DNA of 64,000 nucleotides from Pirellulales bacterium (GCA_022841705.1 JALHQZ010000005.1:159223-223222); one strand, 5' to 3'. Positions 35,977 to 44,327 are shown, counted from the first letter of the stretch. The notes: generated from the sequence alone by a model not told the origin. Made by a program: numbers and translations.

Positions 35977-36290
35977 CCTGCTCAAATTGCGGGCCAAAAC
36001 TGGCAAAACAGCCGCCTTCTCGGCCTTTTTCTCGCAAAATCGGCCTCGGCACAGAGTTTCGGCTACCCGCCGGGTGGGGGCTCGATACAATTGCGACAAC
36101 CCGAAATCAGACCGGTGCCAGCAAAACTTTCCCTACTGACTCCGCCAATTTCGTTGAGTTGACCGTCGTGAACGATTAGCATGGAGGGAGGTCGTGTGGA
36201 GCCGCAAGCTGCGGTTTCATAGTGTTTTATTTCCGAACTCGTTGCACTGGATCGCTAGTGAAGCGGAACTAAAAATTGCTCGGCACGAGC

Positions 36291-36307
36291 CGCCAGATGT
36301 TCTGGCG
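36291..36307. promoter_or_regulatory. 7-bp palindrome upstream of the sigma-54 activator
   Basis: CGCCAGA-TGT-TCTGGCG is a perfect inverted repeat about 100 bases before the activator gene. It could be an operator or a small repeat; nothing in the sequence decides. Confidence 0.35.
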
Positions 36308-36409
36308 TCAGGCTAAGTGTGCGGGCAGGCACACACGCAGGTGTCACCTAATTTGGCCGGGGAGGCTGGTGGCGCGGACCGTGTGCGCTTGAAGAGGCAC
36401 GTTCGTAGG

Positions 36410-37390
36410 ATGGCATTGTCGTCCGTACAACCTTCGATTGAATCGCTGCTCGCGCAGTCCCCGGAACACCCGCACAGTTGGGTGCTGGGTTCTCATCCGC
36501 GCGTGCGCCAAATCGCCCGCCACGCCGAGAAGGCGGCGGAGGTGCAATGCACCGTCTTGGTGACCGGCGAGACCGGCACCGGCAAAGAAGTGTGGGCCCG
36601 CTCGCTGCATCAACTGGGCCCGCGGAATGCCAAACCGTTTGTCCCCGTGAACTGCGCGGCACTCACCGCCACGCTTGCCGAGAGCCAACTCTTCGGCCAC
36701 GAACGAGGCGCGTTCACCGGCGCCGCCGGCCGTAGCTTGGGTGTGTTCCGTGCGGCGCAAGGCGGCGTGATCTTCCTCGACGAAGTGGGCGAAATGCCGC
36801 TCGAATTGCAGCCCAAACTCTTGCGTGTGTTGCAAGAACGCGAAGTGACACCCGTCGGCGCGTCGAAGCCCGTGCCGATTGATGCGCAAATCATCGCCGC
36901 CACCAACCGCGATCTCGAAGCCGAAGTCGCCGCCGGCCGCTTCCGCGAAGATTTGCTCTATCGGCTCAACATGGTCGAGCTGCAAGTCCCCGCGCTGCGC
37001 GAGCGGCGCGAAGACATTCCGCAGTTCATCGAGTTCTTCTCCGAGCGATTCTCCCTGCGTTATGGCCGCCAAAAATGGCAGCCCACCGCGGACCGCCTGC
37101 GGGAATTTACCGAGTACCATTGGCCCGGCAACGTGCGGCAGTTGTCGCATGTGATCGAGCAAGCGTATGTGCTCGACTGCGAACCAATGTTGCCAAACCG
37201 CATTGCGAAGGCCTCCTCTCCGCAGCGATTGCCGTTCGTGAATCTCGACCGCCTCCGCGACGCCGCCGTCAAGCAGGCCCTGCACACGACCGGCGGCCAC
37301 AAGGGCCGCGCGGCGGAAATGCTGGGCGTGCATCCGAACACGATGACGCGGCTGTTAGGGCAATTGCCGGATGACTCGGCCGACGCTTAA
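36410..37390 (+). CDS. sigma-54-dependent transcription activator (AAA+ with Fis-type HTH)
   Basis: About 326 residues. The AAA+ domain has Walker A GETGTGKE (53-60), the sigma-54 contact loop GAFTGA (100-105), Walker B GVIFLDEVGE, the FREDLLYRLNMVELQVPALR segment and WPGNVRQL. The C-terminus is a Fis-like DNA-binding domain (GGHKGRAAEMLGVHPNTMTR). There is no N-terminal sensory domain beyond about 30 residues, so control is through a partner or expression level. The start is uncertain: ATG 36410 is preferred, while the frame is open to 36317. An intrinsic terminator follows. The target genes are unknown. Confidence 0.88.
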   Translation: MALSSVQPSIESLLAQSPEHPHSWVLGSHPRVRQIARHAEKAAEVQCTVLVTGETGTGKEVWARSLHQLGPRNAKPFVPVNCAALTATLAESQLFGHERGAFTGAAGRSLGVFRAAQGGVIFLDEVGEMPLELQPKLLRVLQEREVTPVGASKPVPIDAQIIAATNRDLEAEVAAGRFREDLLYRLNMVELQVPALRERREDIPQFIEFFSERFSLRYGRQKWQPTADRLREFTEYHWPGNVRQLSHVIEQAYVLDCEPMLPNRIAKASSPQRLPFVNLDRLRDAAVKQALHTTGGHKGRAAEMLGVHPNTMTRLLGQLPDDSADA

Positions 37391-38107
37391 TCCTGCTCCC
37401 GATACAATTTACCGAAGTGTGCCCTGCCCACGTCCGCGTGGGCATTTTCGTTGATAACCTGAGTTCGGCTTAAGTTACTTGCGATGAGCCGCAGCTTTTT
37501 AAGCCGAAAGGTGGACAGCGCCGAGCGCGACATTTGCCACAGGCGCCACATTGCCACACAAACAGCGAAAAACGCAAGCGATCAAGCCAGTGGAGGCATC
37601 TGTTTGCAATCGCTACAGTAAGGGCTTATCTCGGATTGCCGTCTTGATCAGCCGCGACCCGAGAATTGGCGACTTTTAAACTCGGGAACAAGAAATCAAG
37701 GAGAACACTCGATTTTCTCTCCCGAACTAAGGTTGATAGCCGGCGTTTCCCCGCACAGGTGAGCCGTCCCAACTTCGGTGACTGCTCCCCACTTTAGTGA
37801 ACGGCCACCACAAGTCTTTACTCCACAACGACTTACGACTGCCGTCTCTCTCGGCCCCTCACCAAACCAGTGAGTCCTGCCCCCTCGCTTGCGACTTAGC
37901 GCACACCTCCGAGTGATCGCAACTCCCGCCGTGGCAACAACTTACGCGCAGCCCTTCGCTTTCCGTCCGTTTCGGCACGCCGCTCGCTTTCTCAATTGGT
38001 CGAATGTTTTCCCGATTTCCTCGGCGGCTTTGGGCCAATGATGCGGTAAGTGAGTGGTACTTGCCACCAGTGCAACTGGGGAACGGGACCAACGTGGAGC
38101 GAGAGCA
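37391..38107. other. long gene-free stretch
   Basis: About 700 bases between the activator and a small basic protein gene. After the terminator at 37425-37448 I see no protein-like frame and no match to RNase P RNA, tmRNA, 6S or SRP RNA signatures. If the downstream gene is transcribed from here it has a long leader, or the region holds an unrecognised RNA. Confidence 0.5.
37425..37448 (+). terminator. intrinsic terminator after the sigma-54 activator
   Basis: TGCCCACG / CGTGGGCA form a perfect 8-bp stem with a TCCG loop, followed by TTTT. It lies 35 bases after the stop codon. Confidence 0.85.
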
Positions 38108-38287
38108 ATGAGTAGCGAGAACTACTACGAGCAGAACGAATTCCGGTATGGGGAATCACGGTTCGAATCGATCGAACGGCGCGAATCGAGTTCACGGAAG
38201 CGGCCGACCATGAGCCGCAAGCGTGGCAAGAGTCCGCAATCGGTCAACGGCATTCATCGTCGTCGTAAACGGAAAATGGCCTGGTAG
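38108..38287 (+). CDS. small basic protein with GIHxRRxKRxxW end, member 1
   Basis: A 59-residue protein starting at the ATG at 38108 (MSSENYYEQNEFRYGES). The first half is acidic/aromatic, the second half is Ser/Arg/Lys-rich, and it ends VNGIHRRRKRKMAW. The last 14 residues match the end of the gene at 38970 (VGGIHQRRPKRINW). There is no signal peptide and no cysteine, and the net charge is strongly positive at the end, so nucleic acid or ribosome binding is possible. I do not recognise the family. A GAGAG stretch lies before the start. A tight hairpin follows at 38305. Confidence 0.72.
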   Translation: MSSENYYEQNEFRYGESRFESIERRESSSRKRPTMSRKRGKSPQSVNGIHRRRKRKMAW

Positions 38288-38304
38288 TCTCGCTTAGCTG
38301 CTTC

Positions 38305-38355
38305 GCACACCGGCGCCGCCGGTGTGCTTCGCGTCTCGCGCCAACGGACGTTGGC
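38305..38355. repeat. two tight palindromes (REP-like)
   Basis: GCACACCGGC-GCC-GCCGGTGTGC (38305-38327) is a 10-bp stem with a 3-base loop. GCCAACG-GA-CGTTGGC (38340-38355) is a 7-bp stem. No T-run follows, so a terminator is uncertain. Confidence 0.6.
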
Positions 38356-38428
38356 GTGCTGAATTGGTTCGTAGCAGGTCCGACGGCCGGAGGTCGTCCC
38401 CTTCGCTAATTCTTTGTTTGTTGGTTCC

Positions 38429-38926
38429 ATGCACCGCTCAGGTCCCTTCCTCGAACTTCCGCGCCCGAGTGGCCGCTCGAAGTCGCGCAACCCAACTCGC
38501 ACCGCTAGTGCGCTGTGGAGCTGCCTTGTCCTTTCCCCCAGCGATGAGCGACTTCGGGAGTTCGCCCGCTCCGCCGAAGAGGCCGAGTGGTATGTGCTCG
38601 CTGCAACGCGCGCAGCCGAAGCCGCCGTGCTCGCCGCGCGGACGAGCTTTCGGCTCGGGATTTTCGATTTTGCCCGAGGCGTTAGCCCTGAAGAGCGCCG
38701 TGAGATTCAAGCGCTTATCGAGCGTCTGCCGAGCACCGAAACGCTCTCCGCCGTGTGCGGCGGTGACGATCCGGAACTGGAAACCTGGGCGCGCCAAGCG
38801 GGCATCTGGCTGTTTGCCCCCGAGGTGGAACATCCGAGCGATTTGGTGGGCGTGTGGGATGAAGCCCGGCGTGTGGCGCTGAAGCTGCATCCCGAATGGG
38901 CCGCCGCTGATGCTCGGTCCCTGTAG
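38429..38926 (+). CDS. degenerate receiver-like protein of unknown function
   Basis: About 165 residues. After a basic, Pro-rich N-terminus (RPSGRSKSRNPTRTA) the chain alternates strands and helices like a CheY receiver: SALWSCLVLSPSDERLREF, then the central strand RLGIFDFARG where the phosphoacceptor would be, and GIWLFAPEVEHPSDLVGVW in the last-strand position. The usual acidic pair and the Lys are not clear, so it would be a pseudo-receiver. This is fold inference from pattern alone. It lies between the two small basic protein genes on the same strand. The ATG at 38429 is preferred over a TTG at 38414. Confidence 0.5.
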   Translation: MHRSGPFLELPRPSGRSKSRNPTRTASALWSCLVLSPSDERLREFARSAEEAEWYVLAATRAAEAAVLAARTSFRLGIFDFARGVSPEERREIQALIERLPSTETLSAVCGGDDPELETWARQAGIWLFAPEVEHPSDLVGVWDEARRVALKLHPEWAAADARSL

Positions 38927-38969
38927 ACAAACAACAAGACTTTTTCCTTTTACTTCACGGAGTCAGAAG

Positions 38970-39146
38970 ATGGCTATCGATATTCGCGATTACGAAGAAA
39001 GTGACGACGCTCCGCGCGGCGGCCGCGTGAACAAAGCCCCGCAGGCGAAGAACAGCACTCCGCGTCGCCGGGCCACCACGGCCAAACGGGGCGCCACCAA
39101 GGTGGGCGGCATCCACCAGCGCCGGCCGAAGCGCATCAACTGGTAA
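38970..39146 (+). CDS. small basic protein with GIHxRRxKRxxW end, member 2
   Basis: A 58-residue protein from the ATG at 38970 (MAIDIRDYEESDDAPRGG). The layout is the same as the gene at 38108: short acidic head, basic linker (TPRRRATTAKRGATKVG), and the end VGGIHQRRPKRINW. It lies 53 bases before a tRNA-Gly gene. CACGGAG upstream of the ATG is a fair ribosome site. The shared C-terminus with its neighbour implies a common partner. The family is not recognised; a role with RNA or ribosomes is a guess from charge only. Confidence 0.72.
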   Translation: MAIDIRDYEESDDAPRGGRVNKAPQAKNSTPRRRATTAKRGATKVGGIHQRRPKRINW

Positions 39147-39199
39147 GCTGCGCTGGGCCACTTGCGATTGGTGGCAGGTGCGCGATAATTGGCAGCGTT

Positions 39200-39271
39200 G
39201 CGGGCGTAACTCAGTGGTAGAGTGCTAGCTTCCCAAGCTGGACGTCGCGCGTTCGAATCGCGTCGCCCGCT
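39200..39271 (+). tRNA. tRNA-Gly (anticodon CCC)
   Basis: A 72-base cloverleaf: acceptor GCGGGCG / CGCCCGC, D-arm ACTC-AGTGGTA-GAGT, anticodon arm CTAGC-TTCCCAA-GCTGG with anticodon CCC, T-arm GCGCG-TTCGAAT-CGCGT, discriminator T. The CCA end is not encoded. It reads GGG glycine codons. Confidence 0.95.
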
Positions 39272-39291
39272 CTTTGTGAACGGACTGAAAG

Positions 39292-39322
39292 AACCTCGAC
39301 GGAATTTCCGTTGAGGTTTTTT
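39292..39322 (+). terminator. intrinsic terminator after tRNA-Gly
   Basis: AACCTCGACGGAA and TTCCGTTGAGGTT form a 13-bp stem (one G-T pair) followed by a T-run. It starts 21 bases after the tRNA end. Confidence 0.92.
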
Positions 39323-39323
39323 C

Positions 39324-39569
39324 GTGCGCTCGGTTGAAGAAGCAGCGCCGACTAAGAAACCAAAAGTTGCCAAAGCGGTGAAGCAAGCGTGGCCAAAGGA
39401 ACTGGCCGAGCAAGCCACCGCGGTGCAAGCGGCGCTCGAGGCGATTGCCGCCCCCGCCGACGCAGCGGAGATTGAGAAGCGTTTCACCCGCGCGAACAAG
39501 CAGCGAATCGCGGAACTGTTGGAGACGCTGGAGTCACTCGGCAAAGCGCGCGAAGTGGCGGAGGAGTAG
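39324..39569 (+). pseudogene. C-terminal stub resembling a class I SAM-dependent DNA methyltransferase
   Basis: An 81-residue frame beginning with GTG at the edge of the tRNA terminator. The end, KRFTRANKQRIAELLETLESLGKAREV, given here as the pattern RF-x-RA-x(4)-R-x-AELLETL-x-(A/S)LG-x-AR, resembles the last helical domain of large DNA methyltransferases of restriction systems. KELAEQATAVQAALEAIAA fits the preceding linker. No methyltransferase core is present in the window. It is probably a remnant left at the tRNA after loss of an island. It could also be a small helical protein. Confidence 0.45.
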
Positions 39570-39946
39570 TACGTGGCGGTGTAACTTTTTGGCAGCTCGG
39601 GACCGAAGTCCCGTGCTACGGAGCGTTACTCCGCTGCCCCGTGCGATGCGGTTATCCGGCGGCTCGGTTCGTTACTCACCCTCCAAACGTGGCATAGACC
39701 ACTTGCGGAAATCGGGCATAATGGGCGGGTCGAAGGAGAGGGGGCCGCACGATGTTCTCTCTTCGAGCGGAAGGCAGCTCGAAAGCGTGCGGTTAGGCGG
39801 TGGGGCGGGACCAGTCGGGTCGCGCTTCGCTCTCGCGGGGGATCGACTCGGACCACCGGAACGGTCCGATGGCTTGGCGTGGTGGTCAACCGCAGGGTTG
39901 GCGGCGGCGCTGAATGCAACCTCCAGGCGAAGTGGGAGTCGAGAAG
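39570..39946. other. gap with folded repeat, otherwise empty
   Basis: A three-armed palindrome is at 39591-39638. The other 300 bases before the next gene show no protein-like frame and no certain promoter. Confidence 0.5.
39591..39638. repeat. three-arm palindromic repeat
   Basis: An outer GGCAG/CTGCC pair (39591-39595, 39634-39638) encloses two hairpins, CGGGAC-CGAA-GTCCCG (39598-39613) and CGGAG-CGTTA-CTCCG (39619-39633). It is cloverleaf-like, in the style of REP elements. Confidence 0.65.
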
Positions 39947-41818
39947 ATGCCCTGGCTAGTTCGAGTTACGCGCACTTGCTGCGCGCTGTCTGTTGGTCTG
40001 TTCACAGTTTTGTCGGCGATCGCGGCGCCGCGGCTGGGGATGAATCTGGGCGGGCTGACCTACTATGGGCGGGAGGCGCCCTTCATCGACGGCCTCAAGC
40101 ATTCGCAGCCCTTCTTCGCCCAGAAGAAAAATGCCGATTGGCAAGTCGCTGATCCCGGCGCCGTGGTGTTTCGGCCTGATGGATATCCATCACAGATCGC
40201 GGCTGACCACACGGTTGGCGGGTTATGGGACATTCCCATCAATTACCCCGGCGGCCCGCACGTGCTGCAGTGGGAGGGCCAAGGAGCGGTGTCGATTCGG
40301 TTGGCCAGCGACCCCGTGATTTCTTCGGCGCCGGGGCGAATGGTCATTGATCTCCCCGCATCGGGTTCGCAACCTCAGCGGCGGTTGTTCCAGATTGATT
40401 CCACGAATCCAGCGGACCCCGTGCGCAACATGCGGTTCGTGCCGCTGGCCGTGGAATCGCAGTTCACAGGGGGCGAGCCGGCCAATCCGTTCCGCGCAAA
40501 CTTCACCGATCGCTATCGCAACTTCAGCGCGTTCCGCTACATGGACTGGAGCGGCGTGAACAATAGCACGCTGGCCAACTGGAGCGATCGGGCGAAACCC
40601 AGCGACCAAACGCAAACCGATAACGGAGTGGCGCTGGAGTATCAAATCGCCCACGCCAATTTGACGCGCAGTCAACCGTGGTTCACGCTGCCGCACTTGG
40701 CGACAGACGACTTTATCCGCAATGCCGCCGTGATGATTCGCGACTCGCTTGCGCCGGATCTGACTGCGCGGATCGAGCTTTCGAACGAAGTGTGGAACGG
40801 GCAGTTTGCCCAAGCCCAGTATGCTTTGTCACAGGCGAGCAATTTTCCGGGGGAAGGGGGCCAGTTCGGCGGCGCGCTGCGGTGGTACTCGCAGCGGTCG
40901 GTGGAGATGTTCGAGATTTTTAGTGAGGTCTTCACCCGCGGCGGAACCGACCCCGCGGGGCAGCAACGGCTGGTGCGCGTGCTTTCAGCGCAAGCGGCCA
41001 ACCCCTGGACGGCGCAGCAGATTCTCAATCACGAGAACGCGTTTCAGAAAGCCGACGCCCTCGCCATCGCGCCGTATTTTGGCGAAGTGCCGAACGTTGG
41101 TCCGGAAGCTGACGCGTGGAAGAACGCCACTTGGCCGCAGCGGATAGGGTTTGTGGAAGAGTCGCTGCAGGAATCGTTCACCTGGATGGATAATTACGCC
41201 ACGTTGCTGGCGGACAACCCAGCGTACAGCAACTTAAAACTCTTCGCGTACGAAGCGGGCCAGCACTTTGTGGGCGCCGGCAATACATTGAGCGACAACA
41301 CGCTCGCCGCAGTGCTGACCGAGCTCAACCGCCGGCCGGAGATGCGCGGGTTTTACCAGCGCTACTTGCAGCATTGGGCTTCCGTCGGGGGCGATGACCT
41401 GATGATCTTCTCTTCGCTGGGTGAGTTCACCAAGTACGGCAGTTGGGGGCATTTGGAGTACGAAGGCCAACCCCTTTCGACGGCGCCCAAACTGCTGGGT
41501 GTGCTCGACTACCTGGCCGCCTCTTCTCGCGCGGGCGATTACAATGGCGACGGCGCGGTGAATCTGTTGGACTATTACGCGTGGCGCGCCGCGTTCGGCA
41601 CAACGAACCCCGCCTCAGACGGCAACCGCAACGGCTCCGTCGATGCCGGTGACTACGCCCGCTGGCGGGATAACTTGCCGCCGAATCTTGTGGGGGTGGA
41701 GCTTCCGGCGACGCCGGTGCCTGAACCTGCGGCGGTGGTGCTGCTGGTTGGGCTGATGCTAATGCTCTGTCACAGTCGAAAATTCGGATGCCACTGGCGT
41801 GCCGCCAGTGGAATTTAG
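39947..41818 (+). CDS. secreted protein with dockerin-like segment and PEP-CTERM signal
   Basis: About 623 residues. Signal peptide RTCCALSVGLFTVLSAIAA; a long extracellular part starting RLGMNLGGLTYYGREAPF with a glycosidase-like motif TARIELSNEVWNGQFAQAQ; then a type I dockerin-like pair (DYNGDGAVNLLDYYAWRAAF and DGNRNGSVDAGDYARWRDNL) that probably binds calcium; then the sorting signal VPEPAAVVLLVGLMLMLC. The last residues (HWRAASGI) come from a palindromic repeat that has entered the 3' end. It may bind or degrade polysaccharide; catalytic residues were not identified. Its stop overlaps the stop region of the convergent gene. Confidence 0.75.
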   Translation: MPWLVRVTRTCCALSVGLFTVLSAIAAPRLGMNLGGLTYYGREAPFIDGLKHSQPFFAQKKNADWQVADPGAVVFRPDGYPSQIAADHTVGGLWDIPINYPGGPHVLQWEGQGAVSIRLASDPVISSAPGRMVIDLPASGSQPQRRLFQIDSTNPADPVRNMRFVPLAVESQFTGGEPANPFRANFTDRYRNFSAFRYMDWSGVNNSTLANWSDRAKPSDQTQTDNGVALEYQIAHANLTRSQPWFTLPHLATDDFIRNAAVMIRDSLAPDLTARIELSNEVWNGQFAQAQYALSQASNFPGEGGQFGGALRWYSQRSVEMFEIFSEVFTRGGTDPAGQQRLVRVLSAQAANPWTAQQILNHENAFQKADALAIAPYFGEVPNVGPEADAWKNATWPQRIGFVEESLQESFTWMDNYATLLADNPAYSNLKLFAYEAGQHFVGAGNTLSDNTLAAVLTELNRRPEMRGFYQRYLQHWASVGGDDLMIFSSLGEFTKYGSWGHLEYEGQPLSTAPKLLGVLDYLAASSRAGDYNGDGAVNLLDYYAWRAAFGTTNPASDGNRNGSVDAGDYARWRDNLPPNLVGVELPATPVPEPAAVVLLVGLMLMLCHSRKFGCHWRAASGI

Positions 41819-41866
41819 GGTGAGGTTTGTATCACTTCCCACTGGCGGCATGCCAGTGGCGCCCGA
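41787..41866. repeat. palindromic repeat pair at the ends of two convergent genes
   Basis: CCACTGGCGTGCCGCCAGTG (from 41790) and CCACTGGCGGCATGCCAGTG (from 41843) are two copies of one palindrome, the second inverted relative to the first at the central bases. Both stop codons (41815-41818) lie between them. Confidence 0.75.
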
Positions 41867-43563
41867 ATGATTTGCAAGAGCACGAGTCCCACCAGAAGCG
41901 CTCCGGCGCTCGGTTCTGGTACCGCGCTCCCCGCGGCTGCGATTGCACCGAAGTTGTTCCGCCAGATGAGTTCATCTGCCGAATTGACAACGAAGTCGCC
42001 GTTGCCATCGGCGGCCAGCAGGTTGCCAATGGCGCCTACCGAATCACGCCAGACCGTGTAGTCCGCCGCATCGACCATGCCGTTCTGGTTGTAATCGCCG
42101 GCGAGGTTCGAGACGGGCGTCACTAGCACTTCAAACATCAGCCCCGACGCCCCGCTCACCGCACCCGGCACGCCGCGCACGTGCGGCGCGTTGGCGAAGA
42201 GCCCGCCGAACACGTAGCCGATGGTGGTGGGGGTAGTGATCGAATCGAGATTCAAAATCCCTTCGTGAAGTTCGGTGATGCCGGGAGCGGGGAAAAACTC
42301 CGCGTTGGCGCCGAAGCGGAGCCGCATGTTCGTGTTGTCGAGGATCACGGGAAACTCGCCCACCAAACTTTGCTGGTACTGGCCGCTGGCGTCGATGGTG
42401 ACGGCGGTGATGTCGTTCGTAAAGGGAAACGCATTGTCGGTGACAAACGTGTTGGTGGCCGCGTTATAGTACTGCAGCGTGATGCCCCCCAAGAGCAGCT
42501 CGTGCATCACCCCCTTCGAAGGTGAGTACAGCCCTACCTTGGCCGAATGGTAGTTGTTCATAGCTTGCTTGAACGTGCCGGGCGCGTTGGGGTCGGCCAT
42601 GGTCGGCTGGCCGCTGGAGTCAATCTCCACCGGCACGGTCCAGGCGCCATCGGTCAGCGTGAAGACGCCGGAGAGGGCCACCAGTTCTACATCGGCCCCC
42701 CCGCTGCCATCTGGCTTGAGGACCGGGAACACGTTCAGATCGCGGCGGCGATAGTCGGGGTTCACCGGCGTGGTGGTGAGGTTGGCGATCGAGAGTGTCA
42801 CTCCATCATCGACAATGTTGAAGCTCCGCACGTTCTGCGCATAAGTTCCGTTCCGACCGGGCGTGTAGCCGCCGGCGAAATCGTGGCCGAACACTTGGTG
42901 GAAGCGGCCATCGATCTCGTACATCGCCCCGCCGGTGATGGCGAAGGTTTCCCCGGTGAGCTGGCGCAGGTGCTGCGCGGCTGTGCCGGTTCCATTCACC
43001 ACCCAATCCACGAGCCCCGGCAAGTCAATCGCCGAAAGCGTGCTGAAGGTGTCGAAACCACCCGTCGGCGTCGTGGCGCCATAGCCGCCAGTCAGGTAGA
43101 GCCGATTGCCAAGCTGCGTGAACTGATTGTTGGTGGGCGTAAGCGACGCCATTTGCGCAGAAGTCAGCCCCGACGAAGCCAGATTCGACAGCGACCGCGA
43201 CCAAGTTTGCTTGGTGACCGGGTCGATCACCCACACGTCCCGATTCTGAAAGGCGACCGGAAAGTTAGCCGCGGCAGAGGTCTCAAATCCATGCAGCCCA
43301 TTGGTGCGGCCGGACATCAGCACCCACTTGCCGTTGTACTCGGCCGCCGCGTACGACTGCAGCGAGGGGAGCGTGGCCGAGCCGAAATCGTACTCGCGCA
43401 GCTCCACCCGGTACGGCAAACGCGAACCCGAGACGACCGGTGTGACGGAGTCCGTTTGGTTAGCGGCGTGCAGGGCGCTTGCGAAGCCGCAGAGCAGCGC
43501 CCCCACGAGCGCTGAATACCATGTTACAGCTCGAAGAAGCTGCTTGAAATGATGCCTCATCAT
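41815..43563 (-). CDS. secreted kelch-like protein with dockerin-like segment and PEP-CTERM signal
   Basis: About 582 residues from the ATG at 43561-43563, with GGGAT eight bases upstream. Signal peptide AVTWYSALVGALLCGFASA; a repetitive part with kelch/galactose-oxidase-like blades (GKWVLMSGRTNGLHGFETSA, GNRLYLTGGYGATTPTGGF, MYEIDGRFHQVFGHDFAGG); a dockerin-like pair (DYNQNGMVDAADYTVWRDSV, DGNGDFVVNSADELIWRNNF); sorting signal VPEPSAGALLVGLVLLQI. The C-terminus (ACRQWEVIQTSP) is read from the palindromic repeat. It is probably a surface protein. The stop overlaps the convergent gene by four bases. Confidence 0.78.
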   Translation of the reverse strand: MMRHHFKQLLRAVTWYSALVGALLCGFASALHAANQTDSVTPVVSGSRLPYRVELREYDFGSATLPSLQSYAAAEYNGKWVLMSGRTNGLHGFETSAAANFPVAFQNRDVWVIDPVTKQTWSRSLSNLASSGLTSAQMASLTPTNNQFTQLGNRLYLTGGYGATTPTGGFDTFSTLSAIDLPGLVDWVVNGTGTAAQHLRQLTGETFAITGGAMYEIDGRFHQVFGHDFAGGYTPGRNGTYAQNVRSFNIVDDGVTLSIANLTTTPVNPDYRRRDLNVFPVLKPDGSGGADVELVALSGVFTLTDGAWTVPVEIDSSGQPTMADPNAPGTFKQAMNNYHSAKVGLYSPSKGVMHELLLGGITLQYYNAATNTFVTDNAFPFTNDITAVTIDASGQYQQSLVGEFPVILDNTNMRLRFGANAEFFPAPGITELHEGILNLDSITTPTTIGYVFGGLFANAPHVRGVPGAVSGASGLMFEVLVTPVSNLAGDYNQNGMVDAADYTVWRDSVGAIGNLLAADGNGDFVVNSADELIWRNNFGAIAAAGSAVPEPSAGALLVGLVLLQIIRAPLACRQWEVIQTSP

Positions 43564-43664
43564 CGAATCCCGTTCGCTGGTGGCCCGCATTGCGGGTCGT
43601 CGTTATCGGATCTCCGCAACTGGATTGGTGGCGAACACGCTCCGTGGAGAAACCAAGTCCTCTT

Positions 43665-43717
43665 AGTATAGCCAAAACTGCTAAACCCGCCCGCGATTCA
43701 CCCGGATTTGCTATACT
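43665..43717. promoter_or_regulatory. divergent -10 elements
   Basis: TATACT at 43712-43717 on the plus strand is preceded by TG one base away (extended -10) and serves the DUF1269 gene. TATACT at 43665-43670 on the minus strand faces the kelch-like gene. The -35 positions are poor for both. Confidence 0.5.
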
Positions 43718-43786
43718 ACGGCGGTAACGCGGCTCACGGCCGCACATCGCGGGCCCGATCGGGTCCGTCTCACGAGGAGATTTCAT

Positions 43787-44284
43787 ATGGCGACTCTGGT
43801 TGTGATTGGCTATGAAAGCGAACTGAAGGCCGAAGAGGTGCGGATTGCGCTCCTCAAAATGCAAAAGGATTACCTGATTGACTTGGCCGATGCGGTGGTC
43901 GCCGTCCGGGAGCCGAACGGCAAAGTAAAGCTGCGGCAAATTGTGAACATGACCGCGGCCGGCGCCGCAAGCGGCGGCTTTTGGGGCGCTTTAGTTGGCA
44001 TCCTGTTTCTCAACCCGCTATTTGGCTTTGCCCTGGGCGCGAGCGCCGGGGCGCTGTCCGGCGCGCTGACCGACATCGGCATCGACGACGCGATGATGAA
44101 GAAGCTGGCCGAGACGCTCACGCCTGGTTCCGCCGCACTGTGCGTGCTGATTCGTTCGATGACCGACGACAAAGTGCTGGAAGAAATCAAGCCGTTCGGC
44201 GGGACCGTTATTAAGACCAGCCTCTGCCACGAGAACGAAACGAAGCTCCGCGAAGCGCTGGAAGCGGCGCACAAGTCGGCGTAG
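43787..44284 (+). CDS. DUF1269 membrane protein
   Basis: A 165-residue protein of the DUF1269 family: ATLVVIGYESELKAEEVRI at the N-terminus, a glycine-zipper membrane hairpin (AAGAASGGFWGALVGILFL and FGFALGASAGALSGALTDI), and a C-terminal alpha/beta domain with TPGSAALCVLIRSMTDD. Such proteins are inner-membrane and of unknown function, often linked to stress. GAGGAG lies ten bases before the ATG. Single-gene unit. Confidence 0.88.
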   Translation: MATLVVIGYESELKAEEVRIALLKMQKDYLIDLADAVVAVREPNGKVKLRQIVNMTAAGAASGGFWGALVGILFLNPLFGFALGASAGALSGALTDIGIDDAMMKKLAETLTPGSAALCVLIRSMTDDKVLEEIKPFGGTVIKTSLCHENETKLREALEAAHKSA

Positions 44285-44327
44285 TCATGACTTCATCAGC
44301 CGCCGAAGGCTAGAGCTCGGCGGCTGA

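Noticed and set aside
37859..38092. 77-codon minus-strand frame in the long gap
   Set aside because: Composition is random-like and there is no ribosome site; the gap is kept as non-coding.
37449..38107. RNase P RNA, tmRNA or 6S RNA in the long gap
   Set aside because: None of the conserved core sequences of these RNAs could be found.
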